Origin: Streptomyces vilmorinianum
GTDB taxonomy: Bacteria; Actinomycetota; Actinomycetes; Streptomycetales; Streptomycetaceae
NCBI RefSeq assembly: GCF_005517195.1
Contig: NZ_CP040244.1
Location: 2,188,001-2,252,000, forward strand
Length of the DNA: 64,000 nt
Direction of reading: 5' to 3'
Shown here: piece after piece, positions 45,052 through 54,591 of the stretch
Position numbering within the stretch: the stretch's first letter is position 1
How the letters are laid out: the number at the start of each line of letters is the position of its first letter
Translations under genes and position numbers: made by a program
Notes under the pieces: generated by a model
Told to the model about the DNA's origin: nothing
Database searches by the model: none
What the model saw: the letters and a program-made list of their open reading frames with translations, nothing else

Positions 45052-45170
45052 GCCGCCGGCCGGCCGGACCCGCCGCGTTCCGCGGACAGTCGCCGCGCTG
45101 AGCGGATCGCGGTGGGCGGCGCGGCGCCCTACCGTTCCCTGTGTCGCGTGTGCAGCGCATGCCGTGACCC

Positions 45171-45211
45171 GGGCCCCGGCCGGCCGCCCCCGCATCAGTC
45201 CGGCCGGGCCC
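45171..45211. terminator. Hairpin between AraC regulator and udh
   Basis: GGGCC-C-CGGCCGG (45171-45183) pairs with CCGGCCGGGCCC (45200-45211): 12 bp with one bulged C. It lies in the 184-bp convergent gap 45052-45235, which contains no supported gene. Confidence 0.5.
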
Positions 45212-45235
45212 GCGTACTCCTCGTGCGGGGCAGTG

Positions 45236-46045
45236 CTAGTAGGGCCAGCGCGGCGGTTCGGTGCAGAAGTGGCCGCCCAGGTGCGCGTTCGCCGGATCGT
45301 CGTCGTCCGGCAGCCCCTGCTCCGCGATGATCCGCTCCGCGTACGCCTCCGAGTCGTCCTGCGGCTCGTAGCCGAGCGCCCGGGCGGAGGAGAGGTCCCA
45401 CCACAGCCGGGTGTTGGCGGAGGAGCCGTACACGATGGTGTGGCCCACGTTCTCGGCGGTGAGCGCCGCGTGGAAGAGCCGGGCGCAGTCGGCGGGGCTC
45501 AGCCACATCGACAGCATCCGCACCGAGGTCGGCTCGGGGAAGCACGAGCCGACCCGTACGGAGACGGTCTCCAGGCCGTGCAGGTCCCAGTAGAACTGGG
45601 CGAGATCCTCGCCGAAGCACTTGGACAGGCCGTAGAAGGTGTCCGGCCGGTGCGGGGTGTCCACGGGGATCACCGGGTCGTCCGCGCGCGGCCGCGGGGT
45701 GAAGCCGACGGCGTGGTTGCTGGAGGCGAAGACGATCCGGGACACCCCCTCCTCGCGCGCGGCCTCGTAGAGGTGGTGCAGGCCGGTGATGTTGGCGGCC
45801 AGGATCTTCTCGAAGGTGGACTCCAGGGAGATTCCCGCCAGATGGATGATCGCGTCGACACCGCGGACGGCCTCGCGCAGCGCCTTGCGGTCGGCGAGGT
45901 CGGCGATGATCGCGTCCGGAGCGCCGTCGACGGGTGCCAGATCGAGCAGCCGGAGCTCGTATCCGTACGCGGGCAGCAGCTCGCGCATCAGCGTGCCGAC
46001 GCCCCCGGCGGCGCCGGTGAGCAGGACGGTGCGGGGTGTGGGCAT
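45236..46045 (-). CDS. udh: Uronate dehydrogenase
   Basis: 269 aa, extended-SDR fold. It oxidises glucuronate or galacturonate to the aldaro-lactone with NAD. LLTGAAGGVGTLMR is the NAD site; the catalytic Ser/Tyr/Lys are in FASSNHAVGF and TFYGLSKCFGEDLA; VRVGSCFPEPTSVRMLSMWLSP matches uronate dehydrogenases. ATG at 46045 lies opposite kdgD, the later enzyme of the same pathway, with matching divergent promoters. Confidence 0.88.
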   Translation of the reverse strand: MPTPRTVLLTGAAGGVGTLMRELLPAYGYELRLLDLAPVDGAPDAIIADLADRKALREAVRGVDAIIHLAGISLESTFEKILAANITGLHHLYEAAREEGVSRIVFASSNHAVGFTPRPRADDPVIPVDTPHRPDTFYGLSKCFGEDLAQFYWDLHGLETVSVRVGSCFPEPTSVRMLSMWLSPADCARLFHAALTAENVGHTIVYGSSANTRLWWDLSSARALGYEPQDDSEAYAERIIAEQGLPDDDDPANAHLGGHFCTEPPRWPY

Positions 46046-46071
46046 GTACGGAATCTCCGTCCGTGGATCCT

Positions 46072-46090
46072 ATTCACAACCGTGGACAAT
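46072..46090 (-). promoter_or_regulatory. Operator-like element at the udh transcription start
   Basis: Minus strand ATTGTCCACGGTTGTGAAT, just below the predicted start point. Its ATTGTCCA and TGAA arms resemble those of the kdgD element (ATCGTCCA, TGAA). Confidence 0.45.
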
Positions 46091-46097
46091 CGTGGCC

Positions 46098-46126
46098 ACG
46101 CTAGGGAGTGGGTGAGGGAGCGTCAA
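46098..46126 (-). promoter_or_regulatory. udh promoter
   Basis: Minus strand TTGACG (46126-46121), 17 nt, TAGCGT (46103-46098). Same -10 hexamer as the divergent kdgD promoter. Confidence 0.65.
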
Positions 46127-46153
46127 GAGTGCACGGTGAGACGGGTTTGCGCC

Positions 46154-46183
46154 TTGACCGGCCCTTTGGCGCTGCCCTAGCGT
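46154..46183 (+). promoter_or_regulatory. kdgD promoter
   Basis: TTGACC (46154-46159), 18 nt, TAGCGT (46178-46183). Its presence rules out the in-frame GTG at 46182 as the start. Confidence 0.65.
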
Positions 46184-46186
46184 GGG

Positions 46187-46208
46187 ATCGTTCATGCATA
46201 TGGACGAT
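46187..46208 (+). promoter_or_regulatory. 22-bp operator palindrome at the kdgD transcription start
   Basis: ATCGT-N-CAT-N4-ATG-N-ACGAT, 16 of 22 positions symmetric, overlapping the expected start of transcription. This is a classic repressor position. Confidence 0.6.
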
Positions 46209-46247
46209 AGTCAGAATGATGCACGACGGACTTCTCTGGGAGCGCCC

Positions 46248-47177
46248 GTGATCTCAGCCCCGCTCGCCGACCGGCTCGACGGCCTGCTGTTCTTCCCCGT
46301 CACCGCCTTCGGCCCGGACGGCACCGTCGACCTCGACCTCTTCCGCGCCCATGTGCGCGGCGGCATCGAGGCGGGCGCCGCCGCGGTGTTCGCCTGCTGC
46401 GGCACCGGCGAGTTCCACGCTCTCACCCCCGAGGAGTTCCGCGCCTGCGTCGCCGCGGCCGTGGAGGAGTCGGCAGGCCGGGTCCCCGTCGTGGCCGGCG
46501 CCGGCTACGGCACGGCGCTCGCGATCCGGTACGCGAGGCTCGCCGAGGAGGCCGGCGCCGACGGACTCCTCGCCATGCCCCCGTACCTCGTCGTCGCCGA
46601 CCAGGCGGGGCTGCTGCGCCACTACACCGAACTGGCCGCCGCCACCTCGCTCGACGTCATCGTCTACCAGCGCGACAACGCGATCCTCACCCCCGAGACC
46701 GCCGTCGCCCTCGCCCGCGTCGAGGGCGTCATCGGCCTCAAGGACGGCCACGGCGACCTCGACCTGATGCAGCGGATCGTCAGCGCCGTCCGCGCCGAGG
46801 GCCTCGGCCTGCTCTACTTCAACGGCCTGCCCACCGCGGAGCTCACCGGACTCGCGTACCGGGGCATCGGCGTCACCCTCTACTCCTCCGCCGTCTTCTG
46901 CTTCGCCCCCGACATCGCCCTCGCCTTCCACCGGGCCCTCGCGACCGGCGACGACGCGACCGTGGAACGGCTCATCGACGGCTTCTACCGGCCGCTCGTC
47001 GACCTGCGGGCGAAGGGACGCGGCTACGCGGTCTCCCTCGTCAAGGCAGCCGTACGGATGGGAGGCCTGGACGTCGGCGAGGTACGGCCGCCGCTGAGCG
47101 AGCCCACGCCCGAGCACCTGAAGGAGCTCGCCGTGATCATCGAGCGCGGCCGGGCGCTGCTGGGAGGCGACGCGTGA
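46248..47177 (+). CDS. kdgD: 5-dehydro-4-deoxyglucarate dehydratase
   Basis: 309 aa, a DapA-superfamily aldolase barrel. It converts 5-keto-4-deoxyglucarate to alpha-ketoglutarate semialdehyde with loss of CO2 and water. LFFPVTAFGPDGTVDLD, the catalytic Tyr in IVYQRDNA and the Schiff-base Lys in IGLKDGHGDLDLMQ are seen. GTG 46248 is the start: GGGAG (46238-46242) lies 5 nt upstream, while earlier in-frame starts sit in the promoter and operator. Coupled to the next gene by GTGA. Confidence 0.92.
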   Translation: MISAPLADRLDGLLFFPVTAFGPDGTVDLDLFRAHVRGGIEAGAAAVFACCGTGEFHALTPEEFRACVAAAVEESAGRVPVVAGAGYGTALAIRYARLAEEAGADGLLAMPPYLVVADQAGLLRHYTELAAATSLDVIVYQRDNAILTPETAVALARVEGVIGLKDGHGDLDLMQRIVSAVRAEGLGLLYFNGLPTAELTGLAYRGIGVTLYSSAVFCFAPDIALAFHRALATGDDATVERLIDGFYRPLVDLRAKGRGYAVSLVKAAVRMGGLDVGEVRPPLSEPTPEHLKELAVIIERGRALLGGDA

Positions 47178-48313
47178 GGACCGGGGCCTTCGTCTACCCC
47201 TGGGACGTCGTCGGCGACCCGGCGGCGCCGGGCCTGCTCGCGGACCTGGGCCTCGCGCAGCTCACGCTGGCCTCCGCGTACCACTCCACGCGCGCGCTGA
47301 CGCCCCGGCATCCGGGGCACCGGATCGTCACCGCCGCGTACGCCGCCGTGCTCTACCCACCGGACGGGGACCGCTGGTCCGGACGGGCCCTGCGGCCCTA
47401 CCCGGCGGGGGAGTGGGCGCCCGGGGACGCGTACGGCGAGGCCGCGGGCGCGCTCGCCGACGCGGGCCTGGAGGTCCACAGCTGGGTGGTCCTCGCCCAC
47501 AACTCCCGCCTCGGCGCCGAACACCCGGGGACCTCGGTCGTCAACGCGTACGGCGACCGCTACCCCTGGGCGCCGTGCATCGCGCGGCCGGAGGTCCGCG
47601 CGTACCTGGTGGACCTGGCGGCCGAGGCGGCGGTACGGCCCGGGGCGGCCGGCACCGAGCTGGAGTCCTGCGGCTGGTACGGCCTCGCCCACCTCCACGC
47701 CCACGACAAGACCGCGGGGGTCGCCCTCGGGGAGCGCGAGCAGTACCTGATGTCCCTGTGCTTCTGCCCCTCCTGCAAGGAGGGGTACGGGGAGGAGGGC
47801 GTCGACCCCGACGAGCTGGCGGCGGCCGTGCGGGGCGCGCTGGAGCCGGTGTGGTCCGGATCCGGGGGCCTTGCCGCGTCCGCGCTCGCCGCCTTCGAGG
47901 AGCCGGTGCTCGCCTGGCGTGTCCGGACCGCCCGCACGCTCCAGGAGTCCGCGGTGGCCGCGGTCCGTGCGGCCGCCCCGCCCGGCTTCCGCGTCCTGCT
48001 CCACGCGGACCCGCACCCCCACCGCTGCGGCGCCGACGTGGGCACCGACCCCGCCCACGTCCTCGCCCACGCGGACGGCGTCGTCACCCCGGCCGCCTCC
48101 GTGTCCCCCTTCGCGGCCCAGGCACGCCCGGACACCGCCCTCGTCGCCAACCTCGGTGTGGTGACGGGCATGGGCGGCTCCCCGGCCACGCTGGTCGAGG
48201 ACGCCAAGCGGGCGGCGTCGGAGGGAGCCACCGAACTCCGGCTCTACCACGCGGGCCTGGCCTCGGACCCCGACCTGACGTCGGTCCGGGAGGCCCTGCG
48301 GTCGCTGGGCTGA
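47174..48313 (+). CDS. Glycoside-hydrolase-like barrel protein in the uronate operon
   Basis: 379 aa, cytoplasmic. It looks like a TIM barrel of glycosidase type: GAFVYPWDVVGDP at strand 1, LEVHSWVVLAHNSRLG, an ESCGWYGLAHLHAHDK segment, and a CFCPSCKEGYG cysteine cluster that could bind a metal. No established family name comes to mind. The GTG start at 47174 overlaps kdgD, which suggests it acts with uronate breakdown, perhaps freeing or handling uronosides. Confidence 0.7.
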   Translation: MRTGAFVYPWDVVGDPAAPGLLADLGLAQLTLASAYHSTRALTPRHPGHRIVTAAYAAVLYPPDGDRWSGRALRPYPAGEWAPGDAYGEAAGALADAGLEVHSWVVLAHNSRLGAEHPGTSVVNAYGDRYPWAPCIARPEVRAYLVDLAAEAAVRPGAAGTELESCGWYGLAHLHAHDKTAGVALGEREQYLMSLCFCPSCKEGYGEEGVDPDELAAAVRGALEPVWSGSGGLAASALAAFEEPVLAWRVRTARTLQESAVAAVRAAAPPGFRVLLHADPHPHRCGADVGTDPAHVLAHADGVVTPAASVSPFAAQARPDTALVANLGVVTGMGGSPATLVEDAKRAASEGATELRLYHAGLASDPDLTSVREALRSLG

Positions 48314-48495
48314 GACGGGGACGCGGCGGGCGCGTGCGGATGGGGGCGGCTGTTGGGCGTGCGACGGCTGCGGCCGGTGGCTCCGCACCGGCCCGCGACG
48401 CTCGTCGCCGTGCCTGCGGTCGGGCGCCGTCGAGCGTGTGCTCGGCCGGCTCGCCACGGAGTCGCAGGCCCAAGCCCGCGGGCGGTCGCGCCTTC
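48314..48495. other. Convergent intergenic region, no gene supported
   Basis: 182 bp of very GC-rich sequence between the glycosidase-like gene and the MFS gene. Short G/C hairpins are possible, but none is a clear terminator. Confidence 0.4.
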
Positions 48496-49680
48496 TCAGG
48501 CGCCCGCCCGCACCTCCGCGCGTGTGCGCCCGCGGGCGGCCAGAACGATCGCGCCCGTCAGGCCCGCGGCGGTCAGCAGGGGCAGCAGCGCGCGGATGTC
48601 GAGGACGGCGACCAGGCCCGCGCCCGCCGCCAGGGCGAGCGCGTTCGGGACGAAGAGGAGCGTGTGGGCCGTCGCCGCCGCGCGGCCCACCGCGGTCTCC
48701 GGTGCCTCGCGCTGGACCGCCGTCATGGCCGCGATCAGAACCCACGGCAGGCCCAGGCCGATCACCGCGCTCGCCGCCAGTGCCACCCCGTCGTGCGGGA
48801 CCGCGCGGGCGCCCGCCGCCAGGGCGAACAGGGCCAGGCCGGCGGTGGCGAGCAGCCGCTCCGGGATCCGCCGCAGCAGAGGCCCGGCCGCCAGGCCCGC
48901 GACGACCGAGCCCGCGCCCTGGACGGCGTACAGCACCCCCGCGTACGCGGGGGAGTGGCCGAGCCCGCGGTCCACCACGGCGTAGATCGCCGCACCGTTG
49001 ACCCCGGCGAGCAGCATCGTGAACGAGCCCGTCAGGACCAGCGGGCGCAGCACCGGAGAAGCGCGGATCGTGCGCAGGCCCTCCGCCGTGTCCCGGAGCC
49101 AGTGCGCCGTCGCCGGGCGCGCCGGCTTCTGCTCCCGTACCCGCATCAGCGCGAACACCCCCGCCGCCACCGCGAACGTCGCCGCGTCGAGGAGCGCCAC
49201 AGGCCCGCCCCCGTACCGCGCGAAGAGACCGGCCGCGGCGAGCGGGGCGATCAGCTTCACGCTCTCGTTGACCGTCATCCGCAGCCCGTTGAAGTCCGCG
49301 AGGAGCCGCTTGTCGAGCACGCTCGCCGCCAGCGCGGCCTGCGCCGCGTCGTGGACGGTGCCCTGGGCCCCGTACAGCACCAGCACCGCGAACAGCAGCC
49401 ACACCCGGTCCGCCGCGTCGACCCACACCAGCGCCGGCAGCAGACCCGCCATCGCCGCGTTCGACCACACCATCAGCGGCCGCCGCCGTACCCGGTCGAC
49501 GACCGTGCCGAGCAGCGGACCGACGAGCGCGGGCGCCCACAGCGCGAACACGGTCAGTGCGGCCAGACTGTCCGAGCCGGTCAGGGACTTGACCCAGATC
49601 CCCGAGGCCAGCCACATCGCCGTCGTACCGAAACCCGAGACCAGGATTCCGGTGAGATAGAGACCCGCCGTCCACTTCAT
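48496..49680 (-). CDS. MFS transporter
   Basis: 394 aa, about 12 transmembrane segments. The loop LLGTVVDRVRRRPLMVWSN is the MFS signature between helices 2 and 3, and the layout is that of the MFS_3/EntS exporters, as in the gene at 4550. ATG at 49680. Substrate unknown; its placement beside the uronate genes may be accidental, because it is convergent with them. Confidence 0.85.
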   Translation of the reverse strand: MKWTAGLYLTGILVSGFGTTAMWLASGIWVKSLTGSDSLAALTVFALWAPALVGPLLGTVVDRVRRRPLMVWSNAAMAGLLPALVWVDAADRVWLLFAVLVLYGAQGTVHDAAQAALAASVLDKRLLADFNGLRMTVNESVKLIAPLAAAGLFARYGGGPVALLDAATFAVAAGVFALMRVREQKPARPATAHWLRDTAEGLRTIRASPVLRPLVLTGSFTMLLAGVNGAAIYAVVDRGLGHSPAYAGVLYAVQGAGSVVAGLAAGPLLRRIPERLLATAGLALFALAAGARAVPHDGVALAASAVIGLGLPWVLIAAMTAVQREAPETAVGRAAATAHTLLFVPNALALAAGAGLVAVLDIRALLPLLTAAGLTGAIVLAARGRTRAEVRAGA

Positions 49681-49786
49681 ACCCGCAGCCTGGGCTCTGA
49701 GGTGGCCCTCGCGGATCGGACAGATGCCCTGGAGACCGGGCGGTGAGATCGCGTCCGTAACACGCAGGACACCTGAACCGGCTTAC

Positions 49787-49805
49787 GGCTGGGCACAATC
49801 CAGCC
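49787..49805 (+). repeat. Small hairpin in the permease leader
   Basis: GGCTGG (49787-49792), loop of 7, CCAGCC (49800-49805), 22 nt before the permease start. It may be part of the promoter (CACAAT as -10) or an RNA element. Confidence 0.35.
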
Positions 49806-49826
49806 ACCCGTTTCCCGAGGAGAGCC

Positions 49827-51245
<1,419 letters not shown>

Positions 51246-51336
51246 CGCCATCCACACGGGAGACGGCGAGCAGTGCGGCGCGTGCGGCATCGCACAGCTC
51301 GTCGTCCTCCGGGGCCGAGACCCGCGAGAGGGTCGT

Positions 51337-51759
51337 TCACGCCACGGCGTTCTTCCGGGCCCGGTTCTCGAACCGAAGGGCCGCCCCCGTCACCACCGCG
51401 CCCAGGCCCTCCCACAGGCCCACACCGAGGAAACCGGCAGGCGCCCGGCCGGTGACGACGGCGAGGGTGAAGACGGCGCAGGTGAGGAGGCGGAACGGGA
51501 CCGTCCAGCGGAAGAAGGGCTTCCAGTCGGCCAGCGAGGCCAGGACGTAGTAGACGCCCATATTGAGCGCGGCCATGGACGAGGCGGTCAGGAAGACGAG
51601 GGTGTGGTCTCCCTGCGCGCGGTTCGCGTCGGGTATGGGGTCGAAGCCCATGACGGTGAGCATGGCGTCGGGCGTCACGAGACCCACCACCCCCAGCGCC
51701 GCGGCGAGCAGCCCGAAGACCGCCATGGTCCAGCCGGACAGGGAACGGGGCAGGCGCAC
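51337..51759 (-). CDS. Small integral membrane protein
   Basis: 140 aa with four hydrophobic segments (about residues 12-35, 55-75, 85-105, 110-128). Function unknown. The GTG at 51759 (MRLPRSLSGWTMAVFG) is chosen for GGAGG 6 nt upstream on the minus strand. It diverges from the GNAT gene, whose -10 box lies in the 36-bp gap. Confidence 0.75.
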   Translation of the reverse strand: MRLPRSLSGWTMAVFGLLAAALGVVGLVTPDAMLTVMGFDPIPDANRAQGDHTLVFLTASSMAALNMGVYYVLASLADWKPFFRWTVPFRLLTCAVFTLAVVTGRAPAGFLGVGLWEGLGAVVTGAALRFENRARKNAVA

Positions 51760-51795
51760 GGCGGTCCTCCGCAAGATCGAAACTATGCTCGGTTC

Positions 51796-52407
51796 ATGAG
51801 TGACCTTGCATACCGTGTCGCGGGGCCCGCCGACCAATCCGCCGTCGCCGCACTCGACGACTCCTTCACCACCGACCACGTCTACGAAGTCGCCGCCGGC
51901 GACATCGGGTTCGGGCTGCGGCTCGTCGCCGTCGACCCGCCGCTCGTCAAGGTCTTCCCCGCCGACGACGACACCGACGACGAGGAGGAGGAAGGCGGCG
52001 CGGACCACGAGATCGTGGCCGTCGACGCCGACGGGACGCTCTGCGGGTTCATCGCCGTCGACGTCGAGGAGTGGAACCGGCGTCTCGTCGTCCGTCAGGT
52101 CACCGTCGCCCCCGCCCACCGCGGCCGCGGCATCGGCGGCGAGCTGATGCGCCGCGCCCTGGCCCACGGCCGCGAGCGCGGCGCCCGTACCGCCTGGCTG
52201 GAGGTCACCAGCGTCAACGTCCCCGCGGTACGGGCCTACCGGCGCATGGGCTTCCGGCTCTGCGGACTGGACACCACGCTCTACACCGGCACCGCCTCCG
52301 AGGGCGAGACCGCGCTCTTCATGGCCAAGTCCCTGGACCGCCGGCTCACCTCAGCGCCGCCTTCATCATCTTCTGCGCCACCGGAGCCGCCAGCCCGTTG
52401 CCGCTGA
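51796..52407 (+). CDS. GNAT acetyltransferase (streptothricin-acetyltransferase-like layout)
   Basis: 203 aa. The acetyl-CoA loop VAPAHRGRGIGGELMRRAL and the tail VPAVRAYRRMGFRLCGLDTTLY are clear, with an acidic insert DDDTDDEEEEGG near residue 60. The last 20 residues (Ser/Pro-rich, APPSSSSAPPEPP) are encoded antisense to the end of the PBP gene and are probably not part of the fold. ATG 51796 is 6 nt after TATGCT, so leaderless. Substrate unknown. Confidence 0.85.
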   Translation: MSDLAYRVAGPADQSAVAALDDSFTTDHVYEVAAGDIGFGLRLVAVDPPLVKVFPADDDTDDEEEEGGADHEIVAVDADGTLCGFIAVDVEEWNRRLVVRQVTVAPAHRGRGIGGELMRRALAHGRERGARTAWLEVTSVNVPAVRAYRRMGFRLCGLDTTLYTGTASEGETALFMAKSLDRRLTSAPPSSSSAPPEPPARCR

Positions 52408-53794
52408 CCTCCGAGCGCGCCGCGCCCGAGTCCTCGATCAGGACGGCGACCGCGACCTCCTTGCCGGTGTCCGCGTCCTTCGCGTAGGACGTGAACCAGG
52501 CGTACGGCGTCTTGCTGTTGTTCTCGCCGTGCTGGGCGGTACCGGTCTTGCCGCCCACCTCGGCGCCGCCGATCGCCGCGTTCGTGCCCGTGCCCTTCTC
52601 CACCACGGTCACCATCGCGCCGCGCAGCTGCTCCGCGGTCGAGGAGGAGACGATCCGCCGGGTGTCCCCGTCCTTGAAGGACGCGAGGGCATCACCGTCG
52701 GAGTCGACGACCTCGGAGACCATGTGCGGCGACGCCATGAGCCCGTCGTTGGCGATCGCCGCGGACACCATGGCCATCTGGAGCGGGGTCGCCGTCACAT
52801 CGAACTGACCGATACCGGTCAGCGCGGTCTGCGCCTTGTCCATGCCGGACGGATACACACTCGCGTACGCGCGGACGGGCACGTCCTGCTCGTCGTCGTT
52901 GAAGCCGAACTTCTCCGCCATCGCCTTCACCTTGTCCTGGCCGAGATCGACGGCGATCTTGGCGAAGACGTTGTTGCAGGAGTACCGCAGCGCGGTGCGG
53001 ATCGTGGCGTTCTCGCAGGGCGCCGAGGGGTTCTCGTTCTCCAGATGGCGGGTGGAGCCGGGCAGCTTGTACGGGTTCGGGCTGTCCGTCGCCGTGTCCA
53101 CGGAGCCGTACAGCCCGTTCTCCAGCGCGGCCGCCGCGACGACCAGCTTGAAGGTGGAGCCGGGCGGCAGCGGCTGCCGCAGCGCGCGGTTGACCAGCGG
53201 CTTGTCCGCGTCCGTGGTCAGCTCCTGCCAGCTCGCCCCGTCCGACATCCCGGCGATCTTCGACGGGTCGTACGAGGGCGTCGAGACCATCCCGAGGATC
53301 CGGCCGGTCTTCGGGTCGATGGCGACGGCCGCGCCCTTCTTGTCGCCGAGCGCCTCGTAGGCCGCCTTCTGCACGGCCGGGTCGATCGTCGTGACGACGT
53401 CGCCCGGCTCCTGCTGCTTGCCGGTGAGCGCGTCCAGCGGGTTCTTCAGACGGGTGTCGGTGCCGTCCAGGACGTCGGAGTAGATGCCCTCCAGCTGCGT
53501 GGCGCCGTACGCCTGTGAGCTGTAGCCGGTGACGGCCGCGTACAGCTCGCCGTCGGTGTAGCCGCGCTTGTACGCGAGATCGCTGCCCTCCGTCTTCTTC
53601 GAACCGGTGACCGGCGAGCCGGCCACGATGATGTTCCCGAGCGGCTGCGCGTACCGCGCCATGACGTTCCGCCGGTTGTGCTTGTCGTCCGCGAGGGCCT
53701 TGGCTTCGTACCCCTGCACCCAGGTGGCCCGCCCGAGGAGGGCCAGCACGAGGAGCAGCGAGAAGACCGAGGCGCGCCTGATCGTCTTGTTCAT
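52346..53794 (-). CDS. Class B penicillin-binding protein (PbpA/FtsI-like transpeptidase)
   Basis: 482 aa. One N-terminal membrane anchor (residues 8-25), a PBP dimer domain, then the transpeptidase domain with SxxK (PPGSTFKLVV), SxN (RYSCNNVFAK) and KTG (VGGKTGTAQHG). It cross-links peptidoglycan. It matches the short PbpA type found beside rodA in actinobacteria, but here no rodA neighbour is seen. ATG at 53794. Its 3' end overlaps the convergent GNAT gene by 62 bp. Confidence 0.93.
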   Translation of the reverse strand: MNKTIRRASVFSLLLVLALLGRATWVQGYEAKALADDKHNRRNVMARYAQPLGNIIVAGSPVTGSKKTEGSDLAYKRGYTDGELYAAVTGYSSQAYGATQLEGIYSDVLDGTDTRLKNPLDALTGKQQEPGDVVTTIDPAVQKAAYEALGDKKGAAVAIDPKTGRILGMVSTPSYDPSKIAGMSDGASWQELTTDADKPLVNRALRQPLPPGSTFKLVVAAAALENGLYGSVDTATDSPNPYKLPGSTRHLENENPSAPCENATIRTALRYSCNNVFAKIAVDLGQDKVKAMAEKFGFNDDEQDVPVRAYASVYPSGMDKAQTALTGIGQFDVTATPLQMAMVSAAIANDGLMASPHMVSEVVDSDGDALASFKDGDTRRIVSSSTAEQLRGAMVTVVEKGTGTNAAIGGAEVGGKTGTAQHGENNSKTPYAWFTSYAKDADTGKEVAVAVLIEDSGAARSEVSGNGLAAPVAQKMMKAALR

Positions 53795-53931
53795 CCCATA
53801 TGCGGGACGAGTGGGGTGGGGGGAGTCGTTCCGGATGTGTCCGGTTTCTCAGGGAACCTTCATGTGGCTCCCGGGCCCCTCACCCGGGCCCGCCGCACCC
53901 CCGCCCCACCCCGCACCCCCGCCCGCCCGCC

Positions 53932-54591
53932 TCACCGCGGGCTGACGAACCCCGACTCGTACGCCAGGATCACCGCCTGCGTGCGGTCCCGCGCCCCCGT
54001 CTTCGCCAGGACCGCCGCCACGTGGGTCTTCACCGTCGCCGGGCCGACGCCCATCCGCCCGGCGATCTCCGCGTTCGTCAGGCCCGTCGCCACCTGGCGC
54101 AGCACCTCGGCCTCCCGCTCGGTCAGCCGGGCCACCCAGGGCGGGGCCACCGGGGGCCGGCGGCGGGCGTGCTCGGCGGCGAGGCCCCGTACCGCCGCCG
54201 GGTAGAGCAGGGAGTCGCTGCGCGCGACCAGACGGACCGCGCTCACCAACTCGTCCGCGGCCGCCCGCTTCAGCAGGAACCCGGCCGCGCCCACGCGCAG
54301 CGCGTCGTACACGTACGAGTCGTTCTCGAACGTCGTCACCACCACGATCCGCGGCGAGCGCTCCGCCCCCGCCGTCCCCGCCAGGATCTGCTCCGTCGCC
54401 CGGATCCCGTCGATCTCCGGCATCCGTACGTCCATGAGCACCACGTCCGGTTGCCGCTCCCGCACCACCGACACCGCCTCGGCACCCGTGGACGCCTCGC
54501 CCACGACCTTCAGGTCCGGCTCCGCGTCGAGGATGACTCGCAGGGCCGTCCGCACCATCCGCTCGTCGTCGGCGAGGACGATCCTGATCAC
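53932..54591 (-). CDS. NarL-family response regulator
   Basis: 219 aa. Receiver domain with phosphate acceptor Asp (VVLMDVRMPEIDG, about residue 52) and acidic pair ADDE; C-terminal LuxR-type HTH LTEREAEVLRQVATGLTNAEIAGRMGVGPATVKTHV. The GTG at 54591 overlaps the kinase TGA (GTGA), so it is the output partner of the adjoining kinase. The region 53795-53931 is very G/C-rich without a gene. Confidence 0.93.
   Translation of the reverse strand: MIRIVLADDERMVRTALRVILDAEPDLKVVGEASTGAEAVSVVRERQPDVVLMDVRMPEIDGIRATEQILAGTAGAERSPRIVVVTTFENDSYVYDALRVGAAGFLLKRAAADELVSAVRLVARSDSLLYPAAVRGLAAEHARRRPPVAPPWVARLTEREAEVLRQVATGLTNAEIAGRMGVGPATVKTHVAAVLAKTGARDRTQAVILAYESGFVSPR

Noticed and set aside
46182..46247. 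N-terminal extension of KdgD from GTG 46182
   Set aside because: The segment holds the promoter -10 edge, predicted transcription start and operator; a good SD precedes GTG 46248.
48314..48495. Short frames in the convergent gap
   Set aside because: Composition is that of random GC-rich sequence; no start with a ribosome-binding site and no recognisable domain.
51246..51336. Gene between the purine permease and the small membrane protein
   Set aside because: 91 bp with no convincing start, ribosome-binding site or structure.
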